NCBI GenBank assembly: GCA_032158295.1
Contig: CM063246.1
Coordinates: forward strand, 6,873,589 to 6,937,588
Direction of reading: 5' to 3'
Source: Pycnopodia helianthoides
Lineage: Eukaryota > Echinodermata > Asteroidea > Forcipulatida > Asteriidae
Length of the DNA stretch: 64,000 bases
Each line of letters begins with the position of its first letter. Position 1 is the first letter of the stretch. The notes under the pieces are model-generated. The model did no database searches, was not told the DNA's origin, and worked only from the letters and a program-made list of their open reading frames with translations. Positions 41,660-54,477 of this stretch are shown piece after piece. The position numbers and the translations under genes were made by a program.

Positions 41660-44154
41660 GACGTACGGTACAAACCAAAAAAATTATAACTATGGTATCT
41701 ATTCTTGACTGGTATGATGAGGCAAGTGAAACTGGTTGAGATCGAGATAGTATAACCATAAATCCCATGATTTGGTGGACATATCCAGGCAGAGTGTCCT
41801 ATACGAAACTATTCAACCATTTAAAGCTTCAACTTCAAAGGCTAGCTGATACCGCGTTAAGTGGGTTTGATTCGCCGACGAATTAAAAGCCTTTTATGCA
41901 TAGAAAAACGTATCTGGCGCTTGGAGATTAGATGCAGAAAGCTTTATTGGTAACAGGGACCGACCAGCAAGCACGCAGGTTGTCAGGATGAATAATTAGG
42001 GCACAGGTCAGCAGGATTACATCTCACGATCTTGGAGAACTAAAACTTTGCTTGGCACGAGGAAAATATAATCTGATGTCAGCCGCAAACTGTTTTATGT
42101 TCTTATTGTGTAAATGTTTTACATATTCATACTGTTCGGCCTATGTCACGTCACACCCAGACAAAAAACATGGGTTCCCATTGTTTGCTTCGTTTACACC
42201 AAAAATAATATCAAACATTATGAGCGACAGAAAATGACAACTTTCACTTTTACAACCTTGTTTTGACAAACCATAAAAGTACATGTATTTTATTCTTCAA
42301 TGACAAAGCGCTTGGCGACCGACTTTTATGTAAGTGTGAATTAACCCACATCGGTGTTTGAAGTATTGTTTTCTAAAGGGGCACCACAAAATGTAGCCTT
42401 GATTGTGACTATATGAATGTACGACATTGAACATCCGATAGCTAAATCAACCCGGAACTCTCTTTACGTGCACACGCCGCCTTATCGTCCTCACAACAGC
42501 TGCTCTCTCGGTCAACCCTGACAAAAATTGGGAACCCATGGTGGAAAGCTTTCCCATGTTGATGCCAACTGCCCTAGAATTCTCTCCCACAATACTTTTT
42601 AAAGACTTGCTTTTGTTCAATAACTCAAAAATAAAAACGTAGAAACAGTTGACAGTTCCTTATATTTTTGCAACAGATGTCATCAAATTTCTCTTTGCTT
42701 TCTTGTGTTGCGCTAAATTGGAATGTGTGAGTGGGTATTAAACATATAACTATGCACTGCAATTAGTCCCATACGAAGTTAAAAGAAGTGGTAGAGGTGG
42801 TACTAAGGGGAAAACCTGAATAAGATCAATCTAAGCTTTTTAAACCGGGGAATGAATTGTGCTTTCTCTGTGTTCTCCAGCATTCATAATAACTTTCTTC
42901 ATCAAAATGATTTCTGTCAAAGAAAGGTTTAAGTGCGAGTTCCTCAGTCAAGGTGTAGTTGTCATGGGGTGGGGCCTACCACAAAAAAAGAATTTCCATG
43001 GGCCTACAAATATTTTATAGTAAATGTAGCATCAAAGGAAACTACTGGATTATCTTCCAGATATAAATATGTGAGCACAAATTCAAAAGGGTACAAGAAT
43101 ACGAAACTTCAGTAATTTCTATATCAAAATCACCTGTGTTGAAATGTTTTAATTAAAACTGTCCAGTGGTAATTAAGTCTTACCATGTCTATGGTCTCAT
43201 AAACAAATTGTCTAGTGCTAATTGCTACTTTGCAGGCCTGAAATTACACGGAGGACATGTCTGTTGCCACTGGTCTTGGCTTTGGTGCCCTTTACATTAC
43301 AAAGTTTCACATAAACATTAAGATTTTCCAATAGAAGTGCCTTTTGCAAAATGAAAATGGCCTTGCCCTCTCAAAGATGAAATTCCAGGCCTGACTTTGG
43401 ACAACTACTCGTCTTGTATTTGTACATCAATAAGACTAAATTAATCAATCAGGTACATAATACCAAATACTTAAAATAGACCCGAAATGTTTTTTTTTAC
43501 ATGATTTTGAGAATAGTTCAAAAGACGCCGTTCCTCTCTGTAGACATTCTGTCAGCTATTATTCTAGACAGGTAAATACATATCTTGACGGAGCTAAAAG
43601 GGGATAAAATGGCAGTCTGCTACGGCATTTTTGGCCATTGGCCTTCGTCTATGAATGATGTTTACTTTTCCTTTTCCGTCAATCATTATAACATCTTCCC
43701 ATTCTTGTACGTACACGCGGTTTCTATAAATGAACAACGTTATCCTACTTACATGAAGTGTTTTGAAAGTTGTGGACTTTTCTTTGCATACAGAATCCCA
43801 GCTGCCCAAAGGAATCTTAAATTGTTGATTCTTTGTTCTTTTTCGACGTCGGCCGGCATGTTTCTTTTTTAAATAACACCGGTTTCACGCTTAAAATTAC
43901 AAGAACGACGTGTTTTGCTAGTTGAAGTCTGGGTATGGTATCTAAATGTACCAGACTATACAAATACCCTCTTTCAAAAGTAAAAATTAATGATCATTAC
44001 ACACTTTATTTTAATAATACAAACGGACAATATTATATTAATAAATATTATGGTTAACATTTAAATACTTTTTTACTAATAAATTTTATATAACATGATT
44101 GATTTTGTATTGTTTTATATTGTCAGTGTTCACAATTATTGAACGAATTTCAAA
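41660..44154. other. Divergent intergenic region
   Basis: Lies between the minus-strand gene at 41659 and PIGU at 44155. No gene is seen. It contains a family H element at 43235-43393 (GGCCTGAAATTACACGGAGG ... GATGAAATTCCAGGCCTGA) and is otherwise AT-rich unique sequence. The last 100 bp before the PIGU ATG presumably include its promoter. Confidence 0.45.
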
Positions 44155-47100
44155 ATGGCGGCGCCCGTGTTGTTTACAATTTTTCTCGGGGTCCTTGTAA
44201 GATTTTTCTTGTTTAACTCTTCAATCTCTATATGGTTGAAAGACAGAGTAGAAATATCAACACCTCTCACCTCATGGAAGTCAGGTATGCTCTTTATTTA
44301 TTTGATTTTCTTTCAAAATCGGTGAATTCGAACGACGTTTTGATTTTAATTTATCGGTGGCATTACCGGCGCGCGATTTTTTTTTTCTGCAGCACACGTC
44401 GGCTATGGAATCAACAGTCAAGGGATAGGCTGTTCTTCCCTATCCCTTAACTGTTGACTCCGTAGCCAGCGTGTGCTGCAGAACATAAATTTGCTACCGG
44501 CGTGGCAAGCGAACCATTTTGGCATTCACCGTAGTTTGTGTGTACACCAAGTTACACACGAAGAAACAGAGAAAGTTTCTCACGTCGATAAAAACCAGTC
44601 ACATTAAAGGAACATTACAGAATTGGTAAGAAAAAAACAGATTTACATAAAAATTACACGGTCTAATGATGATGATAGTACTATAGAAAACATCCCTTGA
44701 AATATTTCTGTCTGAAATGCCATATTTGATGAGTTTAAAACTAATTTTCCGATTGGAGTTTATCGCTCAGTGAGCGTTTTATTCATTTGTTGAATCTATA
44801 TGATTTCATGCAAATGTGTAATCGGTTTTTCACTATTTTCTCGTGACCCAGATGGCCGATCGATCTCAAACTTCTACAGGTTTGTCAGTTTATGTATATG
44901 GTGGATTACATAAAGTGCTTACACTGCCAGCAACTGTTTTGTTAGCAAAAACCAATTCTGTAATGTTCCTTTAAGCAAACAAATTTATCAGTAGACCACT
45001 AAAAAACAATTTATAATATAAGACTTAAAGACACTGGACACTATTGGTAATTGTCAAAGACCAGTCTTCTCACTTGGTGTATCTCAACATATGGATAATA
45101 TAACAAACCTGTAAAAACTTGAGCTCAATTGGTCGTCGAAGTTGCGAGATAACTATGAAAGAAAAAACACCCTTGTCACACGAAGTTGTGTGCTTTCAGA
45201 TGGTTGATTTTGAGACTCTAAAATCTAATTCTGAGGTCTCGAAATCAAATTCGTGGAAAATTACTTCTTTCTCGAAAACTATGTCACTTCAGAGGGAGCC
45301 GTTTCTTACAATGTTTTATACTGTCAACCTCTCCCCATTACTCGTTACCAAGTAAGGTTTTATGCTAATAATTATTTTGAGTAATTACCAATAGTGTCCA
45401 CTGCCTTAAAGAGTGGATTTATTGCCAGCACCGGCTAAGTTTCATGAGTTTACTAACGCAGTAAAACTAAACAATCACTGCACATGTTCAGTGCCGGTAC
45501 AAGAATTCTTTCATCAGTTCACAGAAATTGGTCAATAAATACTCAACTCACCGAAATCTTCAAATTCAACATCTAGGAATCAATCAATTGTACACGACTC
45601 TAAAATAGTATAAATGTATTGGTTTGCCAATTCATCCGTTATGTTGTTGTAAATGCCAGTCTCAAGCTTCAGTCAGGGCAGGTGCTGTGTTTACATAAGA
45701 TATTCCAATAAAGTGATGATTTTTAATTGATGCTGATTAATGATTTTTGTACTTCCTTTACCTTTAAAGTAATCGAAGGAATCACACTGCTGCAAAATGG
45801 AGTTTCCCCTTATTCTGGTGATGTCTTCCATGAGGTCAGTATTAAATTTAGTAAGAAATCTTGTAACTTCATTCTATGTTCATAAAATCCATAAAATTGT
45901 CTGAAAAGGCTCTCTGGCAATTCCACAGCTGTTCACGTTTTCTGAAAGTTTTTTTGTGACTTGAAATCTTGTCGAAAACTTTTTCTTGATATTAACAAAT
46001 TCTTAAACATAAAGTTTTTGAACACCTTTTTTTGGAAAATCAGATTTCCGTTGTCTGTTCTCCTTTGACTTAGACAAAGTACAGGATGGTAAACAAAAAT
46101 TTTTAAACAAAAACCCATCTTGCTTCAATCTGAAAGGTTTTTTTTCAAGATTCAAGATTATACCAGTGCCAATCTTATTGGGAAACATTTCTGACTGAAA
46201 CTCTGCCAAAGTCAAGAAAATAGCATTTGAAATCCAGCAAATCACTGTTGATTATTTCAATTTCAACCTTTACCCTCCTAACTCCTTCTGTATCCTCTTT
46301 GCCAAAATAAAGGGGAACGGTTGTAGGCCCAAATAACAATTGCTTATCTCAGGGTCAGATATTCCAATCTTATCCAAGTCCAAACACGTTGGTGTGGAGT
46401 GACATAGGAGAGGAGGATATTGGAAGATTGAGGTCACCTATAGGCAAAAAGGCCTATAGAGTGGAGTGAGGGTTGCAAGCCAGCCATGAGTGCGCACAAA
46501 TCCCTGACAAAACATAAAATTGTTCTCTCTCTTGAAATTGAATTTTATGAAATGTCCACAAGGTATTTATATGTTGTCATTATTGAGAACTAGATGATGA
46601 GAATTAATTTACTCTTCCGAAAAACAATGATGCGCTCCCTACTTTTTAAAACAATCAAAAGACAGTTACTCATGAAAAACTCAGTCTTAAGTAGTATTGT
46701 TTTTTCACCCCCCAAAATTGCCTTCAAATTTTGTTTGCCTAAAAAATGTTGTGTCTGTTTCAGACGCCACTTGTGCTGTACTTCTTCCACCAAGTGTTGT
46801 CTGCAGCTTCCTGGCTTGTTCCTGTTGTGTTTGTGTCATTGGATCTTGTTACAGCATGGATACTGTACAAGAGTGCAGGAAACTGCCTGAAGTACCTTGT
46901 AAGTTTGTTCTTATAAGATGTGTATGTTTGCCCAATCGCCAAGTAATCCATGTGGAACCAAGTAACCAAGTAACACCTGTGTGATCTACTGATAGTTCTG
47001 CATGCAGGGTTTGGGAAAAGTTCACAAGACTGCAGGGCTTGAAGTTCAAAGTTTTTACTGGACCAGAATTTGTTTTACAGTTTTAAAATTTTTGGGTTAA

Positions 47101-50100
47101 ACAAAGAAAATTTGACAGGACTTGAACCTGTGACCTCCGGATTGGCACTCTACCAACTGAGCTATCTAGCCTTATTTTGGCAATCTCCCTATTTTGTCAA
47201 TATCTTTCTACACAGTTTAGCAGATATTAGTCTTTTTATTTGAACAATCGTTAGAAAGTAAGATTTATCTCACTTGTCATATTGAAGATGATTTATCAAC
47301 TCAAGTCAACATTTGAACATAATTTGTTACTGTATACATGAAAATATTGAACACTTGCAATCTCTGGCTGTGCTCTGTGTTCAATGAGTCAATGTGCTGG
47401 CTGCCAAAGGCCTTTGCATGCTTTTGGGATGAACACAATGTAGGCCTTTGCAATTCAGCATCTCAGCTACAGTAGACTTTTAACTCCAAATCTTATCATT
47501 TATTTGGACTTATTTTAGAGTGTACTACATCTCAAACTGTTTTGGTTACAATCTGTGATTTTGAATTTTTTTTTACAGCTGGTGAATCAGTCAAAGGAAA
47601 ACAAGAAATACGCAAAAGGTGTGACAAAATACTCATAAAAAGATCAGATGTGTTTGACTTGCCGAGGCTGGTTGTTTCAATGTAGGTATCCTAAGCCTTT
47701 TTCATTTTGTTGGATACAAATATTGACTGCTTCGAGTGCTACGTTTAAAACTACGACTCCGAGGTGACCCTCTGCTGTTCTATTTTCCCGAGGCGAAGCT
47801 GAGGACACTGAGGGAGTCGTAGTTTTAACCATAGCACAATTAAAAGCAGTCAATATTTGTTTTATAACACCACAAACATATATTGTGCCTAGATGTCTAG
47901 GTACCAAGAAGCTGCTGTTGCTATGGGTATAGTACACTGGTTGCTATGGTATAGTACATTGGTTGGTATGTTGCTGCATGTAGCGTGTTTCCTTTGCACA
48001 GCTTTCTAATAAAATTAAGACATATCATGTGATACGCTCTCAACCAATCAAAAGGCAGAATCTTTGTATGGGGTGTTATAACAACAATTATAGCAATATC
48101 TAACCAGCTATTGAATTGATTTGACACACATTGCATTTACTAAAGACTGCATTGTTTTATTTCATTTAAATGTTAAATTGACAGGTAAAATCACAATGTA
48201 CAATGATTTAGAAAACATTTCCACAGAAAAGCAGTTGAAAAGGCAGCACCCCTGATGGGTTTCAAAGAAAGTAAACTTATTCAGGTTGATCTCCTGACAA
48301 ACCTGGAATTACACGAAGACCACGGAGGCTGTGTTGCCCCTGGTCTTGGCCTTGATGCCCCCTTCAAAAGTTTCCCATAGATTTTAAGACTTTCCAATGG
48401 AAGTGCCCTTTTAAAATGGGGCCTTGCCCTCTTAAAGATGAAATTCGAGACCTGTACTGATTTAAGAAATGGACAAACAACCCTTCTTTATGTGCATACT
48501 CCAAGATGCCCCCCAAATTTCCCAAATCATATGCTGTGCACACAATGGTGAAGTAACCCATGCCACACTTTCCTATCATTGTGTGTGTATGTATGGTCGA
48601 TCAGTGCCACAGATTGCCACTGCAGAAATTGACCAATGTTGACAACCTTATCTCTTCACGACAGTGGCCCAAATTCCATTGCAATGTAGCACAGCTGGTG
48701 GCTTCCCCAGTTCACCACTCTGATTGCTCTACTCTCTACACCAGTGTGTATGTGCCTCAAAATGCCACTGTTGTGGCACAGTGAGGTACTTGTATGGGTC
48801 GGTTGTCTCGAGAATTACACTGACTAGGAGAATTTCAAAGGATATTGTGTTTATTATTGATTTTCATAGAACTATTTTTGTATACTATGCTTTTTGTAGT
48901 TACCTGTTGAATCCGTACACTATAGTCACCTGCGTCGGCCAGTCAACTCTTGTAGTCACACATCTTGCAGTGGCTGCTGTCTTTCTTTTCACTTCAAATG
49001 GTAAAGTTTACGTGAATTTCAATTATTTGAAAACAATTATGTTATTCACTGATGATAGAGTCATTGGTTTAAAGTGTGTGCGCAATATTGGTTAGATTGA
49101 AAAATGTAATGTGCACAGACTTTTTTAATACACAAAACTTACATGGTATAAAGATGGTCATAGTGGAAAACTTTCCTTTTGAAATATTTAAGCTGAAGTC
49201 ATCAAACACGATAAATCTTTCTTGAGCTGTTGTGGGAGTGGGGATTCCTGTGTGTTATTGTGCAGTGCGCGTTTTAGGCGACGCATGCCAGTTGGGCACA
49301 ATATGTTTACATTCAATTGGACTACTAAAATGTCAAACCTTGGGCAGACAGTAGCCGTTTGTGATATCAGTGCAAAGGGTCAATTCTGAAAGATTAATTT
49401 TCTTGTCCTTATAATAAATACTTTAGTTTGACTACAGACCACAGACCCCTTGCATATGACACCACACGCTCAAACAGCGCCCTCACTGAGGTTAAAGGAA
49501 GATTTATCATTGGCTGAGAGTTGCGCGTGGCACATACACAAGTGCCTGTTTCTTTTGTTTGACCTCAGCAATGACGGCAATGCAAGGGGTCGATTTCCAT
49601 TGAAAAACTTTCTTATTTCCTACTGTTTAACAGGGTACAGAGTTGCAGCCACACTTGCCTTAGCGGCAGCAACATATCAATCTCTCTACCCAGCCATGAT
49701 GATTGTGCCCTGTTGTATGCATTTATTCATTGTGCAGGTGAGATCATTTAAGTTGCTGCTAGGACTTGGTCCGATGGGGAGCACCTAAAAAATGCTTCCA
49801 CTTCCTAAACACAAATGAATGAGTTGTTGACCAAAATCCTCTTTAGGACGTTGTCTGATCGTGGAGAAATGAGGACCGTAGGCCAAAACAAGAATTGCTT
49901 AGCACTGGGCCAGGCATAATAATCTTATCCAAGCTCAATTATTTTGGTGTTGAGTGACCATAGAGTTGAGGATAAAGCAGGATTGTGGGCAAGTGAATTT
50001 TACGTTTTAACGTTTCACTTCTAGTAGATTCTTAAAGTGAATGACTAACCAAAGGATGGCAAAAAGTAGCTTGTCATGGCCGAGCAGACCAGAGCATTGA

Positions 50101-53100
50101 ACTCAACAGAGTGTGGGTTTGAATCCCAGTCGTGACACTTGTGTTCTAGGGCAAAGAGCAAATATATTCAGTGTAAAGAGCGCCCTCTAAAAAAAGCCTC
50201 TTGTTTTTTATTGCAGTCGAGGACAGCAGCTTTTTAATGTATCTTACTGTAGTTACTCTGCTCTGCGCTCCCATGCCATCATAGCTGCTATGTTTATTGG
50301 TTGGCTGGGATGTTTGCACGGAGTGTCTTTCCTCATGTTGGATTCATGGGACTTCCTGTTTTCAACTTATGGTTGTATGTAAGTATAAACTGAAAATGCT
50401 CTTTATAGAATATTTATTTAAAGGTATTATGCAGAATTGGGCAAGGCCATTCTAGAGGGCACTTCCATTGAAAAAATCTTAAAGTGTATAGGAAACTTTT
50501 GAGAGGGGCGTCAAGGCCATGACCTCCTTGTAATTCTAGGCCTAACGAGGAGTTTTTTGTTTTCACAGATTGACTGTACCGAATCTGACCCCAAACATGG
50601 GACTCTTCTGGTATTTCTTCACAGAGATGTTTGAGCACTTTCGACATTTCTTCTTATGGGTGTTTCAAATTAATGTCTTCATCTACACAGCACCGCTAGT
50701 AATCAAGCTATGGTAATTACATCCTTTCTATATTTGCATACTCCAACTTGCCTCAAAATCATCCATTTTTGAATCTCTCATATTCTTTGCATAAATTTAC
50801 ATGTACCTTCTATTTCGTATTGGTTATCCAGTTTGTAAGTGTGCCTTGGTTTTACTGTAAGCCATGCCAACTTCACACAAACTGGCTCCACTGCATTGAT
50901 TACCAGAAGCCCATAGGACTCAGATAGGAGTTAGATTGAGCTAGTTTTTTGTGATGATTTATGCAACAAAATTTAAACAATTGGACTTGGCTTTTACATA
51001 TGTTCTTCAAAGACTTAAGTCTTCTCAGAAACTTCTTAGAATTAAATGTTTCTGTCAAATGCTTTGAACAATGAAATGGGTGTTTTATAGTACACTAGTT
51101 GCTACGGGTATAGTACACTGGTTGCTACGGGTAAAGTGCACTGGTTGCTACAGGCATAGTTACACTGGTTACTATGGGTTATACTAGCAGTGGTTGCTAT
51201 GGGTTTAGTACTTCTGGTTGCAACGGGTATAGTACACTAGTTGCTATGGGTATAGTACATTGTTGCTATGGGTTTAGTACAATGGTTGCTATGGGTATAG
51301 TACACTGGTTGGTAAGGGTTAGTACATTGGTTGCTACAGGTTCAGCTCATTAGTTGCTACAGGTTTAATAGTAAAAAATAAGTCATATCATGTGACGCGC
51401 TCTAAACCAATCACAAGGTAGAATCTTTGTAAGGGGTGTTGTAGGGCTTTTTTTTTTTTCAAGAAACACACTGATAGTGTTAACAGCATCCCTTTCATTA
51501 TGTTAAAAGTTACTGTGGACTGGTCGAGAAATACTTCACATTTAAACATAAATTGGAATTTGAGACACATTGATTTCTTGTTTAAATATTAAGCTTGATA
51601 TATTCTGATGCTTGTTCCCAACACAACAAAGTCCCCAAGACATTTTTGTTTGAGTTTGCACCTGTGAATTATTTCATGCATCATTGAAAATAATTAAAAC
51701 CATATGTTAAAGGTCTGAAGCATTTTGAATCTTTCTAGTGACTTGAAACATGTTTTGTTTAGTCACTTACATGTAGAACCCCTTAGAGGCCATGCCTTTC
51801 TGCATAATTATCGGCTTACGTTCCGGACATTGTGCTGATTGTGCTGACTTTTGAACAAAATTATGTAGCGGAATTCTGTGCACATAAAACTTAATCAGAA
51901 ATAATGGGCCAACTTTTTGTTGGCTTTAGTTTCTAGCCAATTTGCAAGCTCAATGTTGACAATAAACAACAAAAATGCCTCAAGTACAGGTGGAGACAGA
52001 GGCCCTTGTGAACAAAATACATTAATATTGGTAGCTAAAATTAAAATGAACTCGGACAAACCTATTTGTAGAATCGCTATGGCTGGTACAGAATAAGATT
52101 TAGGCAACCTAAATGGGTACAATGTATAATACACTGAGAAAGATTATCCAAAGCATTCAAAGAAACTTACTCTGGTTTGCGCAAGCATGCAGTGCATAAT
52201 GACTCTCATCAACCCAATGTGCCAAGCATTTAGATCAGCCCACACATGATGTTGCCTGGCCGCACCCATCAACCCATCACCCTAGCCTAGCTTTCCCTGG
52301 CCAGAGCTGTAAAAAACTAAGAACTAAAGATTGATTTGAAAGACTTCGTTAATAACTGGGCCATGTTGTATGTTTTGCTCTCAGAAGAACCTGAAAATTT
52401 TGTTTGTAAAAAAGCTTCAGAAGTCTAGCCTATACCATTTGTACATGTAGGCCAACCTTCTACTCAATTAAAAAATGTCCTACTTTTTTCCAAGGGACAA
52501 ATATCATGCCTGCATTATGCAAATGAGTTCTTTGATGTTTACTGTGTACTTTGTGTAGACTAATGGGTTTATTTTGATTTGATCCACACAGGAAGCATCC
52601 GTTGTTTGTGATGTACATTCAGTGTGTTATAATAGCCATCTTCAAGTCTTATCCAGCCTATGGGGACACGTCTGTTTACCTTGCCCTCCTACCCGTTTGG
52701 TATCACACATTCTGCTGTAAGTTCTTGGTTACTGAAATAAACAAAAACATTTACAAGTCTGGACACAGAAATTTCACTTGGTTATTCATGCTATCTTATT
52801 GCATAACTATGTAGATTATAGACCAATCACCTTGACTACAAAAAGGATTACCTTGAGCATTCCAGGGCATTTCCTGGTAGGCAAGGTATGACATTGGTCA
52901 TATGGAAAGTTTGACATTTGTTACCATAATTTGAACTGCAATTTTAAGTAACAGCTTCATTCCTTTCAAAAGTTCATTTAAAAACTACAATGCCATCTAC
53001 GTATAATAATTCTAGAAACAACGTCAAGGCATACACACGTTCAAACTGACTTCCCAAACATTATTTTCCACAAATTAAACTTTCACAGAGGTCATTTTAA

Positions 53101-54477
53101 GGTCATGTGGTGTGGTGTTACCAAAACAAATGCGTTATCGACCCTGCAAATACACTGTCAAAATATTAGTCCGATTACTGGAACACTGCCAGGGTAAAGC
53201 CAATGATAGTCTCGGTTTGAGACCTTACTACCAGTTTCTCAAAATTTGTTACTACGGTTGAGAAACTTACCCTTGAATCTGTAATTGTCTTTCAGATCTC
53301 CGTAATAGCTTGGCCGTCGGTGTTATGTTCATCTTGTCGTCCATCTTGGCACCTATTCTATGGCAGCTTTGGATCTACTCAGGGAGTGCCAACGCCAATT
53401 TCTTCTTTGCTATCACTCTGGTGTACAACACTGCTCAGGTGATGATTGACAATAACTCAAGAACAGATATTTGTCATTTGATTATTTCAAGGATTCATAG
53501 TTTCTTCCATTGTATGAAGGGCCTCATCCTTCCCTGCTGTCACACCATTAGTTTGCTCCTGCCCATACGATGATGAAGCACCTTCCAGAGTTGTCATAAA
53601 GTCTATCAGTGCAACTCTCAAGAGTCAAGTCCTTTAAGTTTGAGTCTCAAGTCCAAAACTCATGCAACTCAACTCTGGAACTTGCAGACTTGAGTTGCCA
53701 ACTCTGGTAGCCTTGCTTGGCTACTCACAGTCTTCTTGTCCATGTTCAACTACATAAAAATCTCATTGCACAGATTTTCCATAAAGAAAACAAATTGGTT
53801 AAAAGTCCATTTAGTCATATGAATAAGGTCTTATCCTTGACCTATACCTGATGTCATCATCACAATAATCTTGGTTGCGCCATTTTGGTTGTCAATGTCC
53901 CGATGTGTGATAATGTTTTGTGCACATGTGAGGCAACGCACCATTCACAGGTTTAGCTTAGTTCTTATGTGAAATTTGTCTACAAAATGACGAGCATGGC
54001 AGATAGTTGGTGCAAGTAGTCAATACCGCAGTTGGGCCGGGAATAGCTCAGTTCAGACCAGTGTCCCCACCAATCTGTTATATGCAGTCTAAAGTTCCTT
54101 GTTATTTGAGGATGTTTTTTTGTACAATTCAACAAAATGAATGTTTCTGTTGTTGTCAACAACTGGAAGTAAAAGTGTTTGATTCAGTCGTTTAAATAAG
54201 AGAGGAATGTTGGTGAGAAGTTCCTTGAAAGGTGATCCCATCCCAACATACTGTTGCCATTTTGTTTTTTTACCACATTCCTAATCACTGTCTACATTCA
54301 CCTTTCTACCTGATTAGTAAACAGTACCAAATCTCATTGTTTATTTTTCTCCTTTTCAAACAGGTATTTCTGCTGACTGACGTCATATTCGCATTCCTCA
54401 AGAGAGAGTTTTCCTTGGTTCATGGCTTGAAACCTGTAGACAGCGATGGTAAAGTACAAAAGATTGCCCTACAGTGA
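44155..54477 (+). CDS. PIGU: GPI transamidase component PIG-U, 11 exons visible
   Basis: PIGU is a multi-pass ER membrane subunit of the GPI transamidase, which attaches GPI anchors to proteins. Exons: 44155-44284, 45770-45834, 46764-46898, 47579-47681, 48900-49000, 49634-49737, 50217-50378, 50569-50712, 52592-52716, 53296-53438, 54364-54477. Landmarks matching the human protein: [130 protein letters not shown]. Exon 4 is 1 nt short, at an A4 run near 47618. A micro-exon of about 30 nt for the expected RYxPLKVxxF segment between exons 4 and 5 was not found. The junction of exons 6 and 7 is out of phase by one. Introns carry at least eight mobile-element copies. Confidence 0.95.
44386..44482. 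repeat. Inverted repeat (97 bp) in PIGU intron 1
   Basis: TTCTGCAGCACACGTCGGCT with CAACAGTCAAGGGATAG is mirrored by CTATCCCTTAACTGTTGA and AGCCAGCGTGTGCTGCAGA. Only a few mismatches and a very short loop (GCTGTTCTTCC), so a strong hairpin. Confidence 0.8.
44604..44974. mobile_element. MITE, family B (copy 2)
   Basis: Termini TTAAAGGAACATTACAGAAT and ATTCTGTAATGTTCCTTTAA are inverted. The interior matches 57745-58115 almost word for word (GGTCTAATGATGATGATAGT, GGCCGATCGA, GCTTACACTGC). Confidence 0.8.
45024..45411. mobile_element. MITE, family C (copy 1)
   Basis: Starts CTTAAAGACACTGGACACTA and ends TACCAATAGTGTCCACTGCC. The interior shares TGGTCGTCGAAGTTGCGAGA and CACTTCAGAGGGAGCCGTTT with 62069-62457. 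About 388 bp, terminal inverted repeats, non-coding. Confidence 0.8.
46310..46430 (-). repeat. Interspersed repeat, family I
   Basis: Contains TAGGCCCAAATAACAATTGC, ATTCCAATCTTATCCAAGTC and CAAACACGTTGGTGTGGAGT. Similar words occur at 49880-49970 in the same orientation and, inverted, at 15915-15990 and 16330-16420. Confidence 0.45.
47092..47215 (-). mobile_element. tRNA-derived SINE, best-preserved copy
   Basis: On the minus strand it reads AAAGATATTGACAAAATAGG, GGCTAGATAGCTCAGTTGGT (tRNA D-arm/A-box), AGAGTGCCAATCCGGAGGTC (anticodon arm) and CAGGTTCAAGTCCTGTC (T-arm/B-box), then AAATTTTCTTTGTTTA. The 5' tail and 3' tail are shared with 59005-59142, and the 5' part with 54765-54822. A genuine tRNA would lack these flanks and have a closed acceptor stem. 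Confidence 0.75.
47715..47862. mobile_element. Palindromic element in PIGU intron 4
   Basis: ACAAATATTGACTGCTT and AAAACTACGACTCC on the left are mirrored by GGGAGTCGTAGTTTT and AAGCAGTCAATATTTGT on the right. The following 47905-47970 has two units of the same ATAGTACACTGGTTGCTATG repeat found at 51086-51370. TGTGATACGCTCTCAACCAATCA at 48031 (20-mer TGATACGCTCTCAACCAATC) recurs near 51398. Confidence 0.65.
48303..48455 (+). repeat. Interspersed element, family H
   Basis: CCTGGAATTACACGAAGACC, TGTTGCCCCTGGTCTTGGCC, TTTCCAATGGAAGTGCCC, GGCCTTGCCCTCTTAAAGAT and GAAATTCGAGACCTG follow the order seen at 43235-43393. PIGU intron 4. Confidence 0.55.
49446..49593. mobile_element. MITE-like element, family E
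   Basis: CCCTTGCATATGACACC, TCAAACAGCGCCCTCACTGA, TTATCATTGGCTGAGAGTTG, TTTGTTTGACCTC and GGCAATGCAAGGGGTCG show inverted ends (CCCTTGCAT / ATGCAAGGGG-like). It ends about 45 bp before the acceptor of PIGU exon 6. Confidence 0.6.
49880..49985 (-). repeat. Interspersed repeat, family I
   Basis: Contains TAGGCCAAAACAAGAATTGC, ACTGGGCCAGGCATAATAAT, CTTATCCAAGCTCAATTATT and TTGGTGTTGAGTGACCATAG, matching 46310-46430. PIGU intron 6. Confidence 0.45.
50425..50543 (-). repeat. Interspersed element, family H (inverted copy)
   Basis: GGCAAGGCCATTCTAGAGGG, GCACTTCCATTG, AAACTTTTGAGAGGGGCGTC and ACCTCCTTGTAATTCTAGGCC are the reverse of the family H words at 48303. It ends 26 bp before PIGU exon 8, so it abuts the polypyrimidine tract. 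Confidence 0.55.
51086..51370 (+). repeat. Minisatellite, ~23-bp unit, about 12 copies
   Basis: The unit is close to ATAGTACACTGGTTGCTA plus CGGGT and is repeated with variants (TACATTGG, TACAATGG, GCTACAGG). A two-unit version is at 47927-47970. The downstream sequence TCATATCATGTGACGCGCTC is also shared with 48020-48045, so the minisatellite expanded inside a dispersed element. PIGU intron 8. Confidence 0.9.

Noticed and set aside
43585..43872. 95-codon plus-strand frame upstream of PIGU
   Set aside because: Contains no recognisable motif, and the overlapping minus-strand frame is equally long. Probably chance.
47112..47171. A tRNA gene on the minus strand (A-box and B-box present)
   Set aside because: The tRNA-like body is embedded in leader and tail sequences shared with other copies, and no closed acceptor stem is visible. 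A SINE is the better call.
48590..48790. Candidate PIGU micro-exon (HRLPLQKL or [13 protein letters not shown] readings)
   Set aside because: The splice sites and phase do not fit and similarity to RYIPLKVALF is too weak.
51086..51370. CRISPR-like array
   Set aside because: The 23-bp units are directly contiguous without unique spacers, in a eukaryotic intron: a minisatellite.
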